Positions 46,114 through 54,248 of a stretch of 64,000 nucleotides of DNA are shown piece after piece. The stretch is from CAVORB01 sp963698495 (GTDB lineage: Bacteria; Pseudomonadota; Gammaproteobacteria; Chromatiales; Chromatiaceae). The notes under the pieces are model-generated. The model saw only the letters and a list, made by a program, of their open reading frames with translations, did no database searches and was not told where the DNA came from. Where the stretch lies: the NCBI GenBank assembly GCA_963698495.1, contig CAVORB010000011.1, positions 62,001 to 126,000 of the forward strand, read 5' to 3'. Position numbers and translations under genes: made by a program. How positions within the stretch are numbered: position 1 is the stretch's first letter; each line of letters starts with the position of its first letter.

Positions 46114-46549
46114 TGCGGGCGGCCCCCGCTCCACGGGAATTCCCTAACTGACACGATGGCAGGGGCGGCGCCGGCCCGGTTTCCGGGCGATGATATTCCT
46201 TGATGTCCGTGGTGTAGTAGGTCTGGTAACTGATTGAGCGCAATTCAATTTGGTCGCTCCCGTCTATCCTCTCTCCCCAGGTCCCGGCCGCATTACCGCT
46301 GCGCGTACCCCGCTTCATTAGCGATTGCTTGTGACAAAGCGTCAGAAGGTTCTGTTCAGGCGGCGCGTTCGCCTCGGACCGGAAAGAGCGAAAAGAGTCT
46401 GCAAAACAAGATCTAATCACGGCCCACCGTGGATTGGCACGAAGGCTGCACAAGAACCAGGCGGTCGCGGTGGCCGACACGGTCGGGCGGTGGACTGCGA
46501 ATCGCTCGGACGGGTCGCCGAGGCGAGGTTAATTGGAGGTCATAGCGAA
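46114..46549. other. Upstream regulatory region of the repeat-protein/cytochrome/molybdoenzyme operon
   Basis: No gene is convincing here. The stretch holds a sigma-54 promoter match at 46435-46450 and, about 95 bp further upstream, a small inverted repeat TGACAAAGCGTCA (46332-46344) that might bind an activator. The last bases hold a strong ribosome-binding site (GGAGGT) for the next gene. Confidence 0.45.
46435..46450 (+). promoter_or_regulatory. Sigma-54 promoter match upstream of the 46.55-54.16 kb operon
   Basis: TGGCACGAAGGCTGCA matches the consensus TGGCACG-N4-TTGCA in all but one position. GG (46436-46437) and GC (46448-46449) are ten bases apart. The predicted start of transcription is about 90 bp before the first ATG of the operon at 46550. 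Confidence 0.65.
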
Positions 46550-46849
46550 ATGAGCGCGAAATCTACCACCATTGCCCTGTTTGTCGCCGTTTGCGGGCAA
46601 GGCGCCTTTGCCTCGTCTGGCGGTCAGCTCCCCATCGCGGGGACGCAACCCTACCAACGTCCGCAGGGGGCGCCGGTGATCCTCGAGGTGCAGAGGGACC
46701 CAAGCTGGTTCACGCACGCGCTGACGGGAATCAGCAAGCCGTATCCGAACAGCCTACGGTTCCTCGAAGACCAAGGGAACTGGCACACCCCCTTCAACCA
46801 TCCGGGAATGTACCCGCCCTACGATCTTCGTGGGTGGCATCAGCAATAG
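46550..46849 (+). CDS. Small secreted protein, first gene of the redox operon
   Basis: This 99-residue protein has a signal peptide (MSAKSTTIALFVAVCGQGAFA) and a mature part of about 78 residues rich in Pro, Gly, Tyr, Trp and His (WFTHALTGISKPYPNSLRF, WHTPFNHPGMYPPYDL). The ribosome-binding site GGAGGT is 9 bp from the ATG, so strong expression is likely. No Cys remains after the signal peptide, so it is not a cytochrome. I do not recognise the family. Its position under a sigma-54 promoter, just before the repeat protein, suggests a structural or accessory role in the same system. Confidence 0.65.
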   Translation: MSAKSTTIALFVAVCGQGAFASSGGQLPIAGTQPYQRPQGAPVILEVQRDPSWFTHALTGISKPYPNSLRFLEDQGNWHTPFNHPGMYPPYDLRGWHQQ

Positions 46850-46891
46850 TCGGGCCTTCCCGGCGTTCGATAATCACTTGGAGGAAATGTA

Positions 46892-48132
46892 ATGACGCAT
46901 ACGATTAAGAGGTTTAAGAAAGCCGCTGTTGCTGCCGTGGTCGGGCTCACCCTGGCTGGCGGTAGCTCTGCGGCGCTCAGCATGGATGGCATGTCCGGTA
47001 TGGGCGGATGTCCGGGATGGGCGGCATGGGCGGCATGTCCGGCATGGGCGGCATGTCCGGCATGGGCGGAATGTCCGGCATGGGCGGAATGTCCGGCATG
47101 GGCGGAATGTCCGGCATGGGCGGCATGTCCGGCATGGGCGGTATGTCCGGTGGCATGGGTGGTATGTCCGGCATGGGCGGTATGTCCGGCATGTCCGGGA
47201 TGGCCGGTTATTTCCAGATCACCCCTGACGGGCAGATCTTCTTCTACCCGGCCACCGGTATGGGCGGCATGTCCGGTATGAGTGGCATGGGCGGCATGTC
47301 CGGCATGGGCGGTATGTCCGGCATGGGCGGCATGTCCGGCATGGGCGGCATGTCCGGTATGGGCGGCATGTCCGGCATGGGCGGCATGGGCGGCATGTCC
47401 GGCATGGGCGGCATGTCCGGCATGGGCGGCATGTCCGGCATGGGCGGCATGGGCGGCATGTCCGGCATGGGCGGCATGTCCGGCATGGGCGGCATGTCCG
47501 GCATGGGCGGCATGTCCGGCATGGGCGGCATGTCCGGCATGGGCGGCATGTCCGGCATGGGCGGCATGTCCGGCATGGGCGGCATGGGCGGCATGTCCGG
47601 CATGGGCGGCATGTCCGGCATGGGCGGCATGTCCGGCATGGGCGGAATGTCCGGCATGGGCGGCATGTCCGGCATGGGCGGAATGTCCGGCATGGGCGGA
47701 ATGTCCGGTATGGGCGGAATGTCCGGTATGGGCGGAATGTCCGGTATGGGCGGATGTCCGGCATGTCCGGTATGGGCGGAATGTCCGGTATGGGCGGAAT
47801 GTCCGGTATGTCGGGCTATTTCAAGATCACGCCTGACGGGCAGATCTTCTTCTATCCGGCCACCGGCATGAGCGGAATGTCCGGCATGGGCGGCATGTCC
47901 GGCATGGGCGGCATGTCCGGTCATGGGCGGCATGTCCGGCATGGGCGGCATGTCCGGCATGGGCGGAATGTCCGGCATGGGCGGAATGTCCGGCATGGGC
48001 GGCATGTCCGGCATGGGCGGCATGTCCGGCATGGGCGGCATGTCCGGCATGGGCGGCATGGGCGGAATGTCCGGCATGGGCGGAATGTCCGGCATGGGCG
48101 GCATGTCCGGCTGGACACCTCCGGCCAACTAG
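46892..48132 (+). CDS. Secreted MSGMGG hexapeptide-repeat protein with two PDG motifs (three apparent frameshifts)
   Basis: The gene begins with a signal peptide (MTHTIKRFKKAAVAAVVG... ending SSAALS). It then reads MDGMSGMGG and continues as dozens of MSGMGG hexapeptides, interrupted twice by the segment GYF(Q/K)ITPDGQIFFYPATG (about 47207-47262 and 47816-47869), and ends GWTPPAN. The repeat sense is kept only by changing frame three times: one base short at 47008 and again at 47754 (GGCGGATG in place of GGCGGAATG), and one base extra near 47921 (CCGGTCATGGG). The corrected product is about 413 residues. The mature protein has almost no charge, no Cys and very high Met and Gly. Met-rich repeats can bind copper or coat surfaces; neither is shown here. 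The gene sits directly before the pentahaem cytochrome gene. Confidence 0.75.
46991..48111 (+). repeat. Tandem 18-bp repeat array encoding MSGMGG
   Basis: The unit ATGTCCGGCATGGGCGGC (with GGA/GGT third-position variants) is repeated about fifty times in three blocks separated by two conserved non-repeat segments. Because 18 is a multiple of three, changes in unit number keep frame; single-base indels do not. All six frames are open across long parts of the array, which produces many false reading frames. Confidence 0.9.
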
Positions 48133-48248
48133 ACCATCCGAAACCAGAACAGCAGATGGATCCGCAAGCCTTTGCACAAGGACGTGCTGTTTTTCCGGCG
48201 CGAGCGAGCGCTAACGTGGCCGGAGCAGAGCGTTAGAGGACCCGCGTG

Positions 48249-49061
48249 ATGTTGAAGACCAGCCTTTCGTTGGCATTGATTTCTCTGCTGGTTTGGGTGA
48301 CGGTACAGGCAGGTCCCCAAGCCGGACCCGGGCTAGATTACGAGGGAGCGCGGTGGCACCCACTGCATTTCAAACCCGCGATCGAGACCGCCACGGATGC
48401 CCAGTGTCTCGAGTGTCATGCGGAGGTGTTGGAGGCGAGTATTCGCTCCGAGTCGCCGGCCGGCGTCAAGCCGAGCCAGTCCCTGGCTTGGTATCAGACC
48501 CTGGATACCTATCAGGGGGATCAGGAGACCTTCCACCGCCGACACCTGGTGACCGATTACGCGAAGCAGGTGATGGACCTCAAGTGCAACACCTGCCACC
48601 AGGGCAACGATCCGCGCGAGGAGACTGCGATGTCCCACGCCGACGGAGACCCGACACTCACGCAGCGCAAGCACGTAGACCCCAACATCTGCCTGATGTG
48701 TCACGGGAAGTTTCCCTACGAGAACATGGGCGTACCAGGGCCATGGCTTGAGTTTGGCGCTGCCTTCCAGAACAACTGCATGTTGTGCCACACGGCTTTC
48801 CGAACCAATCGGCACAACGTGAATTACCTCAAACCCCAGGCGATCGAGGACTTGGCCAAGGAGGGAGGGGATGCCTGCTACGGCTGTCACGGCGGCCGTT
48901 CCTGGTACCTAATCAGCTATCCCTATCCGCGCAATCCCTGGCCGGGCATGCCGGAGCCTGCCCCCGAGTGGGCCAAGGACCGCCCGACCCAGTCCGAGGC
49001 CCGGTTCCTCGTCGGGATGAATCCGCCTGAGACCCAAGCGCCGCAGCAGGGTGACAAGTGA
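48249..49061 (+). CDS. Periplasmic pentahaem cytochrome c
   Basis: The 270-residue protein has a signal peptide (MLKTSLSLALISLLVWVTVQA) and five CXXCH haem c motifs: CLECH, CNTCH, CLMCH, CMLCH and CYGCH. There is no second membrane segment, so it should be soluble or loosely attached in the periplasm. Motif AGAGGA 8 bp upstream supports the ATG at 48249 over the GTG at 48246. The stop overlaps the start of the molybdoenzyme gene (TGATG), so the two are probably made together. It is the obvious electron partner for an enzyme that lacks a membrane anchor. The haem spacing does not match NrfB or DsrJ that I can recall. Confidence 0.88.
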   Translation: MLKTSLSLALISLLVWVTVQAGPQAGPGLDYEGARWHPLHFKPAIETATDAQCLECHAEVLEASIRSESPAGVKPSQSLAWYQTLDTYQGDQETFHRRHLVTDYAKQVMDLKCNTCHQGNDPREETAMSHADGDPTLTQRKHVDPNICLMCHGKFPYENMGVPGPWLEFGAAFQNNCMLCHTAFRTNRHNVNYLKPQAIEDLAKEGGDACYGCHGGRSWYLISYPYPRNPWPGMPEPAPEWAKDRPTQSEARFLVGMNPPETQAPQQGDK

Positions 49062-51643
49062 TGAAAGACACCAACGATCTCTCTTTCCTCGAGTCTTGCC
49101 TCAACGTGACTCGCAGGACCTTTCTGAAGTCCACCGCCGCAAGCGCCGCGGCGCTGAGCGCGGGCGGCCTGGTCAAGACCAGGGACGCCGAGGCCTTTGC
49201 CTACGCGCCCTATCCGCGTGACGACGAGTTGCAGACGGTGGTGACGAGCTGCGCCCACAACTGCGGCTCGCGCCACATGCTGGTCGCGCACAAGAAGGGC
49301 GACGTCATCGTGCGTATTTCCACCGATGACGGTCGCTACCAGCGCGGTGGTTTCTTCGGCAAGGACACCGAGGAGGAGCCGCAGGTCCGCGGCTGCCTGC
49401 GCGGGCGCTCCTATCGTCAGCGCCTGTACTCCCCGGAGCGCCTGCTCTACCCCATGGTGCGGGTGGGCAAGCGGGGCGAGGGCAAGTTCAAGCGCGTCAG
49501 CTGGGACGAGGCGCTGGAGTTCGTCGCCAACAAGATGATCGAGCTCAAGCAGAACTACGGCCCCACGGCGCTGCTCGACCAGAGCTACGCCGGCGCGTCC
49601 TATGGCGTCCTGCACAAGTCGGATCAGATCGAGGGCCTGCTCGGGCGCTTCCTGGGCATGTTCAGCTGCCGCACCAGCTCCTGGTCGGTTCCCTCGTACC
49701 AGGGCACCACGACCAGCTCCCGCTGGACCTTCGGCACCATCGAGGATGGCAACGAGGACGACACTTTCGCCGACTCGAAGCTGATGATCATGTGGGGCTG
49801 GAACCCCGCCTACACCTTCCACGGCGGCAACACCTTCTACTACATGCGGCTCGCCAAGCAGCGCGGCTGCAAGTTCGTGCTGGTGGACCCCCAATACACG
49901 GATTCCGCCGCCGTCTACGACGCCTGGTGGATTCCGATCAAGCCCAACACGGACGCGGCCATGATGGCCGGCATGGCCCACTACATCTTCGTCAACGAGC
50001 TGCAGAACCAGGACTTCATCAACCGTTTCTGCATGGGCATGGACGAAGGAACTATGCCCGAGTGGGCGCCGCGCAGCGTCAACGGCCAGGAGAACTTCAA
50101 GGACTACATCCTGGGCAAGTACGACGGTCAGCCCAAGACGCCAGAGTGGGCCGCCGAGATCTGCGGCGTGTCCGCCGAGGACATCAAGAAGCTTGCGGAC
50201 ATGTACGCCAACACCAAGCCGGCGGCGCTCAAGGCCTCCTGGGCCCCGGGACGCAACGCCTACGGCGAACAGTACAACCGTATGGCGGCGGCCTTGCAGG
50301 CGATGACAGGCAATATCGGTGTCCTGGGCGGTTCGGCCGAGGGCGTCGGCAAGGCCTGGCACGCGGAGGCCGTGGCCTATCCCTACGATCAATACTCGAA
50401 TATCTGGTTCGCCTCCATCAAGTCGGATCGTTGGGCGCACATCGTACTGAACTACCCGAACGTGTCGCGCGAGGAGGCCGGTCTGTGGCCGCGCCAAGAC
50501 AACATGGACGGGGTGATTCCCAACATCAAGGGCATCTTCTGGCAGGGCTCTGACTGGTTCAACCAGCTCACGAACATCAATAAAGAAATCGAGGCCATGA
50601 ACAAGCTGGAGCTGGTGGTGTGCATGGACTCCACCATCACCCCGTCTGGTCTCTACGCAGATGTTCTCCTGCCGGTGGCGACCCACTTCGAGCGTCATGA
50701 CGTGGCGCTGCCCTGGTACAAGGGTCACTACTACATCCATCGGCCCAAGGTGATCGAGCCGATGGGCGAATCCAAGACGGATTTCCAGATCTTCACCGAA
50801 TTGGCCTACCGCATCGGCCACAAGACCGGCATGGGCGACAACTTCGGCAGAACCTACAACCCGAAGGCAGATCGCAGCTACTTCCTCAACCCGGATGCGG
50901 TCGACGAGGCCTATCTGCGCGAGTGGTGGGAGGGCAAGGTCATGCACCACCAGCACGTCGACATGTCTTGGGACGAGTTCAAGAACTACGGCGTCTACAA
51001 GTTCATACTCGACAAGCCCCATGTGGCCTTCCGCGATCAGATCGAGAACGGTACGCCCTTCGGCACGCCGTCGGGCAAGATCGAGATCCTGTCCTCGGAG
51101 CTTGCCAACGTCGAGGATTGGACCAAGACGCGCTACGGCTACCATATCCCGTCGATCCCCAAGTGGATCGAGCCCTGGGAGTCGCTCAACAGCCCGAAGA
51201 CTGCCAAGTATCCGTTCCACTTGATCTCGCCCCATCCGCGCTGGCGTACGCACTCGATCTTCAACAATTGCTCTTGGCTGCGTGAGACCTACGAGCAGGA
51301 AGTCACGGTCAACGCATCCGATGCCAAGAAGCTCGGCATCAAGACCGGCGACATCGTCGAACTCTGGAACGAACGCGGTATCGTGGTCGTGCCCGTGTAC
51401 GTCACCGAGCGCTGTATGCCTGGCGTGATCGTGCTCCACGAGGGGGCTTGGATCGATCTGGACGACGGCGGCGTCGACCGCGCGGGAAATCCTGACATGC
51501 TCACCCTCGACGAGCCCAGCCCGGCAGGGGCCTTCGCGTACAACACGGTCCTTTGCAATATCCGCAAGACGGATCTGGAGCACAGGCCCGGATGGGACAG
51601 GCTCGCGACCTCCCGCGCACACGTCTTCCGGCGTGAACTCTAA
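49061..51643 (+). CDS. Tat-exported DmsA-like molybdopterin oxidoreductase, catalytic subunit
   Basis: The 860-residue protein belongs to the DMSO-reductase superfamily. It has a Tat signal (R18-R19 in VTRRTFLKSTAAS), an iron-sulfur motif, and the molybdopterin-binding domains typical of DmsA/YnfE-type enzymes (QVRGCLRGRSYRQRLYSPERLLYPM, then WGWNPAYTFHGGN, DPQYTDSA, and C-terminal PHPRWRTHSIFNN). The iron-sulfur motif reads C64-x3-C68-x3-H72-x39-C112: the third position, Cys in DmsA, is His. The protein ligand to molybdenum may be a Ser in SSWSVPSYQG, but this is not certain. The substrate cannot be told: S- or N-oxides, polysulfide or tetrathionate-like sulfur compounds, or selenium/arsenic oxyanions are all open. 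It is co-encoded with a DmsB-like subunit and a chaperone. Confidence 0.9.
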   Translation: MKDTNDLSFLESCLNVTRRTFLKSTAASAAALSAGGLVKTRDAEAFAYAPYPRDDELQTVVTSCAHNCGSRHMLVAHKKGDVIVRISTDDGRYQRGGFFGKDTEEEPQVRGCLRGRSYRQRLYSPERLLYPMVRVGKRGEGKFKRVSWDEALEFVANKMIELKQNYGPTALLDQSYAGASYGVLHKSDQIEGLLGRFLGMFSCRTSSWSVPSYQGTTTSSRWTFGTIEDGNEDDTFADSKLMIMWGWNPAYTFHGGNTFYYMRLAKQRGCKFVLVDPQYTDSAAVYDAWWIPIKPNTDAAMMAGMAHYIFVNELQNQDFINRFCMGMDEGTMPEWAPRSVNGQENFKDYILGKYDGQPKTPEWAAEICGVSAEDIKKLADMYANTKPAALKASWAPGRNAYGEQYNRMAAALQAMTGNIGVLGGSAEGVGKAWHAEAVAYPYDQYSNIWFASIKSDRWAHIVLNYPNVSREEAGLWPRQDNMDGVIPNIKGIFWQGSDWFNQLTNINKEIEAMNKLELVVCMDSTITPSGLYADVLLPVATHFERHDVALPWYKGHYYIHRPKVIEPMGESKTDFQIFTELAYRIGHKTGMGDNFGRTYNPKADRSYFLNPDAVDEAYLREWWEGKVMHHQHVDMSWDEFKNYGVYKFILDKPHVAFRDQIENGTPFGTPSGKIEILSSELANVEDWTKTRYGYHIPSIPKWIEPWESLNSPKTAKYPFHLISPHPRWRTHSIFNNCSWLRETYEQEVTVNASDAKKLGIKTGDIVELWNERGIVVVPVYVTERCMPGVIVLHEGAWIDLDDGGVDRAGNPDMLTLDEPSPAGAFAYNTVLCNIRKTDLEHRPGWDRLATSRAHVFRREL

Positions 51644-51663
51644 CGGTTTCGGAGGATCTATCC

Positions 51664-52332
51664 ATGGCTGAGAACAAAGACCAGGCCAAGATCAAAGAGG
51701 CCGTCAAGCGCCGGAAGAAGGAGACCTACACTCCTGTGGTGCCCGAGATGCAGCTCGGATTCGTGCACAACAACGTGGACTGCATCGGTTGCCGCGCCTG
51801 CGAGATCGCCTGCAAGGACAAGAACGGACTGCCGGCGGGGCCACGTTTCCGCCGCGTGCAGTACATCGAGGGCGGGACCTACCCAGACGTGTACGCCTAC
51901 AAGGTCAACCTGTCCTGCAATCACTGTGCAGAACCGGCCTGTCTGCCGACTTGCCCGACCGGGGCCATTTGGAAACGCAAGGACAACGGAATCGTCGATA
52001 TCGACTCGACCCTCTGCATCGGTTGCCGGCGGTGTGAGGCGGCCTGCCCTTACGGCGCGCCGCAGTTCATCCCGGAGCAAAACATCGTCTCCAAGTGCAA
52101 TCTGTGCGTGGATGAGATCGAGGCTGGTCGCAAGCCTTACTGCGTGATGGCCTGCATGATGCGGACGCTGGACGTTGGACCTATCGATTTGCTGCGCGAG
52201 AACAAGTACCCGACGAAGGCCATCGGTCCCCAGGAGGAGCCGATACGGGCGGTGAAGAACTTCGCCAACCCCGAGCTCACGAACCCGTCCATCGTGTTCG
52301 TGGCCCACAGCAAGGGCAAGGTGGACCAATGA
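51664..52332 (+). CDS. DmsB-like subunit with four [4Fe-4S] clusters
   Basis: The 222-residue protein has four cysteine groups of the DmsB/NrfC/PhsB type: CIGCRACEIAC, CNHCAEPACLPTC, CIGCRRCEAACP, and CNLCVDEI followed by two more Cys. These ligate four clusters that carry electrons to or from the catalytic subunit. It has no signal peptide and presumably travels with the folded Tat substrate. The N-terminus is highly charged. It is translated from a good ribosome-binding site (GGAGG) and overlaps the chaperone gene by an ATGA. Confidence 0.93.
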   Translation: MAENKDQAKIKEAVKRRKKETYTPVVPEMQLGFVHNNVDCIGCRACEIACKDKNGLPAGPRFRRVQYIEGGTYPDVYAYKVNLSCNHCAEPACLPTCPTGAIWKRKDNGIVDIDSTLCIGCRRCEAACPYGAPQFIPEQNIVSKCNLCVDEIEAGRKPYCVMACMMRTLDVGPIDLLRENKYPTKAIGPQEEPIRAVKNFANPELTNPSIVFVAHSKGKVDQ

Positions 52333-53102
52333 GCGTGGCATCCACCGCCAGCGTTGGGGAACCCGATGTAGTCGAGCGGTTCCGGGCGGCCGCCGCCCAG
52401 GACCTGCTGGTCTTGGCGAAGCTGCACGAGACAGAGCTCGATCGGCCGCTGATCCTGTCGCTGTGGCAGGACTGCTACGAGGATTTCCTGGGCTTGCGCT
52501 TACGAAAGGAGCGGGGGAGAGAGGCCCTGGCCCTGCTGCGCCAGGGCCTCACCGAGATCCCGACCTCGCTGGGGCAGGAGGCCCTGGACCGGCTCGCCGC
52601 GGACTACGCTGACATCTATCTCACCTACGGTCTGCGCGCGTCGCCTTGCGAGTCGGTCTGGCTGGATGAGGACAACCTCACCATGCAGGAGCCGATGTTC
52701 CGGGTTCGGGAGTGGTACCGGCGTTACGGCATCGGGGTGGAGGACTGGCGCTTGCGCACCGACGACCATCTGGTCAACGAGCTGCGTTTCCTCGCTCATC
52801 TGCTGGGCTCGGAGGAACAGGACGCGCCCCTGGGGGACGCTGCCGGCTTCATGGACGAGCATCCGTTGCGCTGGGTTGATCAGTTCGCGCAGCGGGTCGC
52901 GGCCCGCTGCGATACGGGCTTTTATGCCGGGCTCGCATTGCTGACGGGCGCGTACCTCGACGAGCTGCGTGACTTGCTGGCCGAGATCCTCGACAGCCCA
53001 CGGCCCTCGGCGGAGGAGATCGACGAGCGGATGCGGCCCGCAAAGGACGTCTCGGTCGATGTTTCCGGCCCCTACGTCCCCGGCGTAGCACCTACCTGGT
53101 AG
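52329..53102 (+). CDS. TorD/DmsD-like molybdoenzyme maturation chaperone
   Basis: This 257-residue helical protein matches the TorD/DmsD/NarJ class, which binds the Tat signal of molybdoenzymes and holds them until the cofactor is inserted. Typical elements are the acidic central region (ESVWLDEDNLTMQEPMFRV), and EQDAPLGDAAGFMDEHPLRWVDQFAQRV, which resembles the TorD ExxxDHxxxW pattern. The position directly after the DmsB-like gene, with an overlapping start, ties it to this enzyme. Confidence 0.85.
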   Translation: MSVASTASVGEPDVVERFRAAAAQDLLVLAKLHETELDRPLILSLWQDCYEDFLGLRLRKERGREALALLRQGLTEIPTSLGQEALDRLAADYADIYLTYGLRASPCESVWLDEDNLTMQEPMFRVREWYRRYGIGVEDWRLRTDDHLVNELRFLAHLLGSEEQDAPLGDAAGFMDEHPLRWVDQFAQRVAARCDTGFYAGLALLTGAYLDELRDLLAEILDSPRPSAEEIDERMRPAKDVSVDVSGPYVPGVAPTW

Positions 53103-53107
53103 CGTTC

Positions 53108-54160
53108 ATGGCGACCGGTTTCGGCCGGATTGCGTCTGACGACGCGCTGATACCAGAAGTCGTTGCCGAACGCTGCGTCCATTCCCGTATGGAGCAAGCG
53201 AGTTGTCGTGCCTGTGTGGCTGCGTGCCCCACGCACGCCTGGGTTATCGACGACGAGCGCCTCGGGATCGACTCCCGCCTGTGCGATGGCTGTGGCTTGT
53301 GCGCTCCCGCCTGTCCGGAGGGTGCGATCCTGGGCCATCATGCGCCGCTGCGTTATCGCGTAGAGGGTGTGGAGACGGCGTTTCTGGCCTGCAGCCGGGC
53401 TGGCGTTGAGGGGCAGGGCGTCGTTCCCTGCGCGCACGTCCTGGGCGTGCGCGCCCTGCTCGGCCTGTATCGGGACGGCGTGCGGCGGCTGCGGGTCTGT
53501 CTGGGCGAGTGTGATGCCTGTCCGCGCGGGGGCGTGACCCGCATCGGGACGAGTCTCGGCCAGGTCTCGACTCTCATCGCCGATCGCGGGTTGGAGGCCC
53601 TTGCGCTCGAACATCTGGGACCGGAGCAGTGGAAGGCCGGTCTGGTGACGGCCAACGCCGCGCATCGCGACAAGGCGCTCGGCCGCCGCGCGTTCTTTCG
53701 GGGCATCCTCACCGCTGCCGCCGAGACCGCCTCGGAATTGGCGGACCGGGCCGAGTCCGGTGTCCGTCGCTTCGTGCCGCCCGGCCGCTTGCTTCCGAGT
53801 CCCGGAGATCGCGGTCTCAGTCTCCACGCTCCCCGAATCGATCCGGGGCGCTGCACCGGCTGCGATGCCTGTGCGCGGTTGTGTCCGCATGAGGTCATCC
53901 AGGTCGAGCCGGAGACCTACCGGTTCGACCCTGGCGGCTGCACCGGCTGCGGTATCTGTGAAGACGTATGCGCGGCGCACGCGGTGACCGTCTCCACGCT
54001 CGAGCCGAACGCTCAGCGTCTTCTACGCCTGGAGCATAGGCGCTGTCCGTCCTGTGGTGTTCACTTTCACCGGCCAGGCGTGGGAAGCGAGCACGATGCG
54101 TTGTGTCACGTCTGCGCGCACTCCCGCCACCAGAGCACGCTGTTTCAAGTGCTCGGCTAG
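53108..54160 (+). CDS. Polyferredoxin with two pairs of [4Fe-4S] motifs
   Basis: The 350-residue protein has two ferredoxin-like pairs: CRACVAACPTHAW with CDGCGLCAPACPEG near the N-terminus, and CTGCDACARLCPHEV with CTGCGICEDVCAAH in the second half. Between them are further Cys (CSRAG, CAHVLG, CLGECDACPRG) and a stretch RRAFFRGILTAAAETASEL that resembles a NapF-like linker. The C-terminus has a CPSC...CHVC pair that may bind zinc. There is no signal peptide, so it is probably cytoplasmic and may help load clusters or electrons during assembly. It starts 5 bp after the chaperone gene. Confidence 0.75.
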   Translation: MATGFGRIASDDALIPEVVAERCVHSRMEQASCRACVAACPTHAWVIDDERLGIDSRLCDGCGLCAPACPEGAILGHHAPLRYRVEGVETAFLACSRAGVEGQGVVPCAHVLGVRALLGLYRDGVRRLRVCLGECDACPRGGVTRIGTSLGQVSTLIADRGLEALALEHLGPEQWKAGLVTANAAHRDKALGRRAFFRGILTAAAETASELADRAESGVRRFVPPGRLLPSPGDRGLSLHAPRIDPGRCTGCDACARLCPHEVIQVEPETYRFDPGGCTGCGICEDVCAAHAVTVSTLEPNAQRLLRLEHRRCPSCGVHFHRPGVGSEHDALCHVCAHSRHQSTLFQVLG

Positions 54161-54248
54161 GCCCGGGTTTCTCGTCCTTTGCGCTCCGTATCCGGTACGC
54201 GAACCCGCGCCGCGTCAAGGGGCTGTCGTCAGCTTGGGCGATCAAGGG

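Noticed and set aside
46991..48111. Could the 18-bp tandem array be a CRISPR or a satellite
   Set aside because: There are no unique spacers of constant size, and the unit translates into a regular hexapeptide after a signal peptide.
47244..48128. Minus-strand frame with MPDMPPMPDIPP repeats
   Set aside because: It is simply the complement of the 18-bp array, which is open in all frames; it lacks a signal peptide and a ribosome-binding site.
48923..51622. Long minus-strand open frame (899 codons) opposite the molybdoenzyme gene
   Set aside because: It mirrors the real gene's codon bias and has no domain; the plus strand carries all family motifs.
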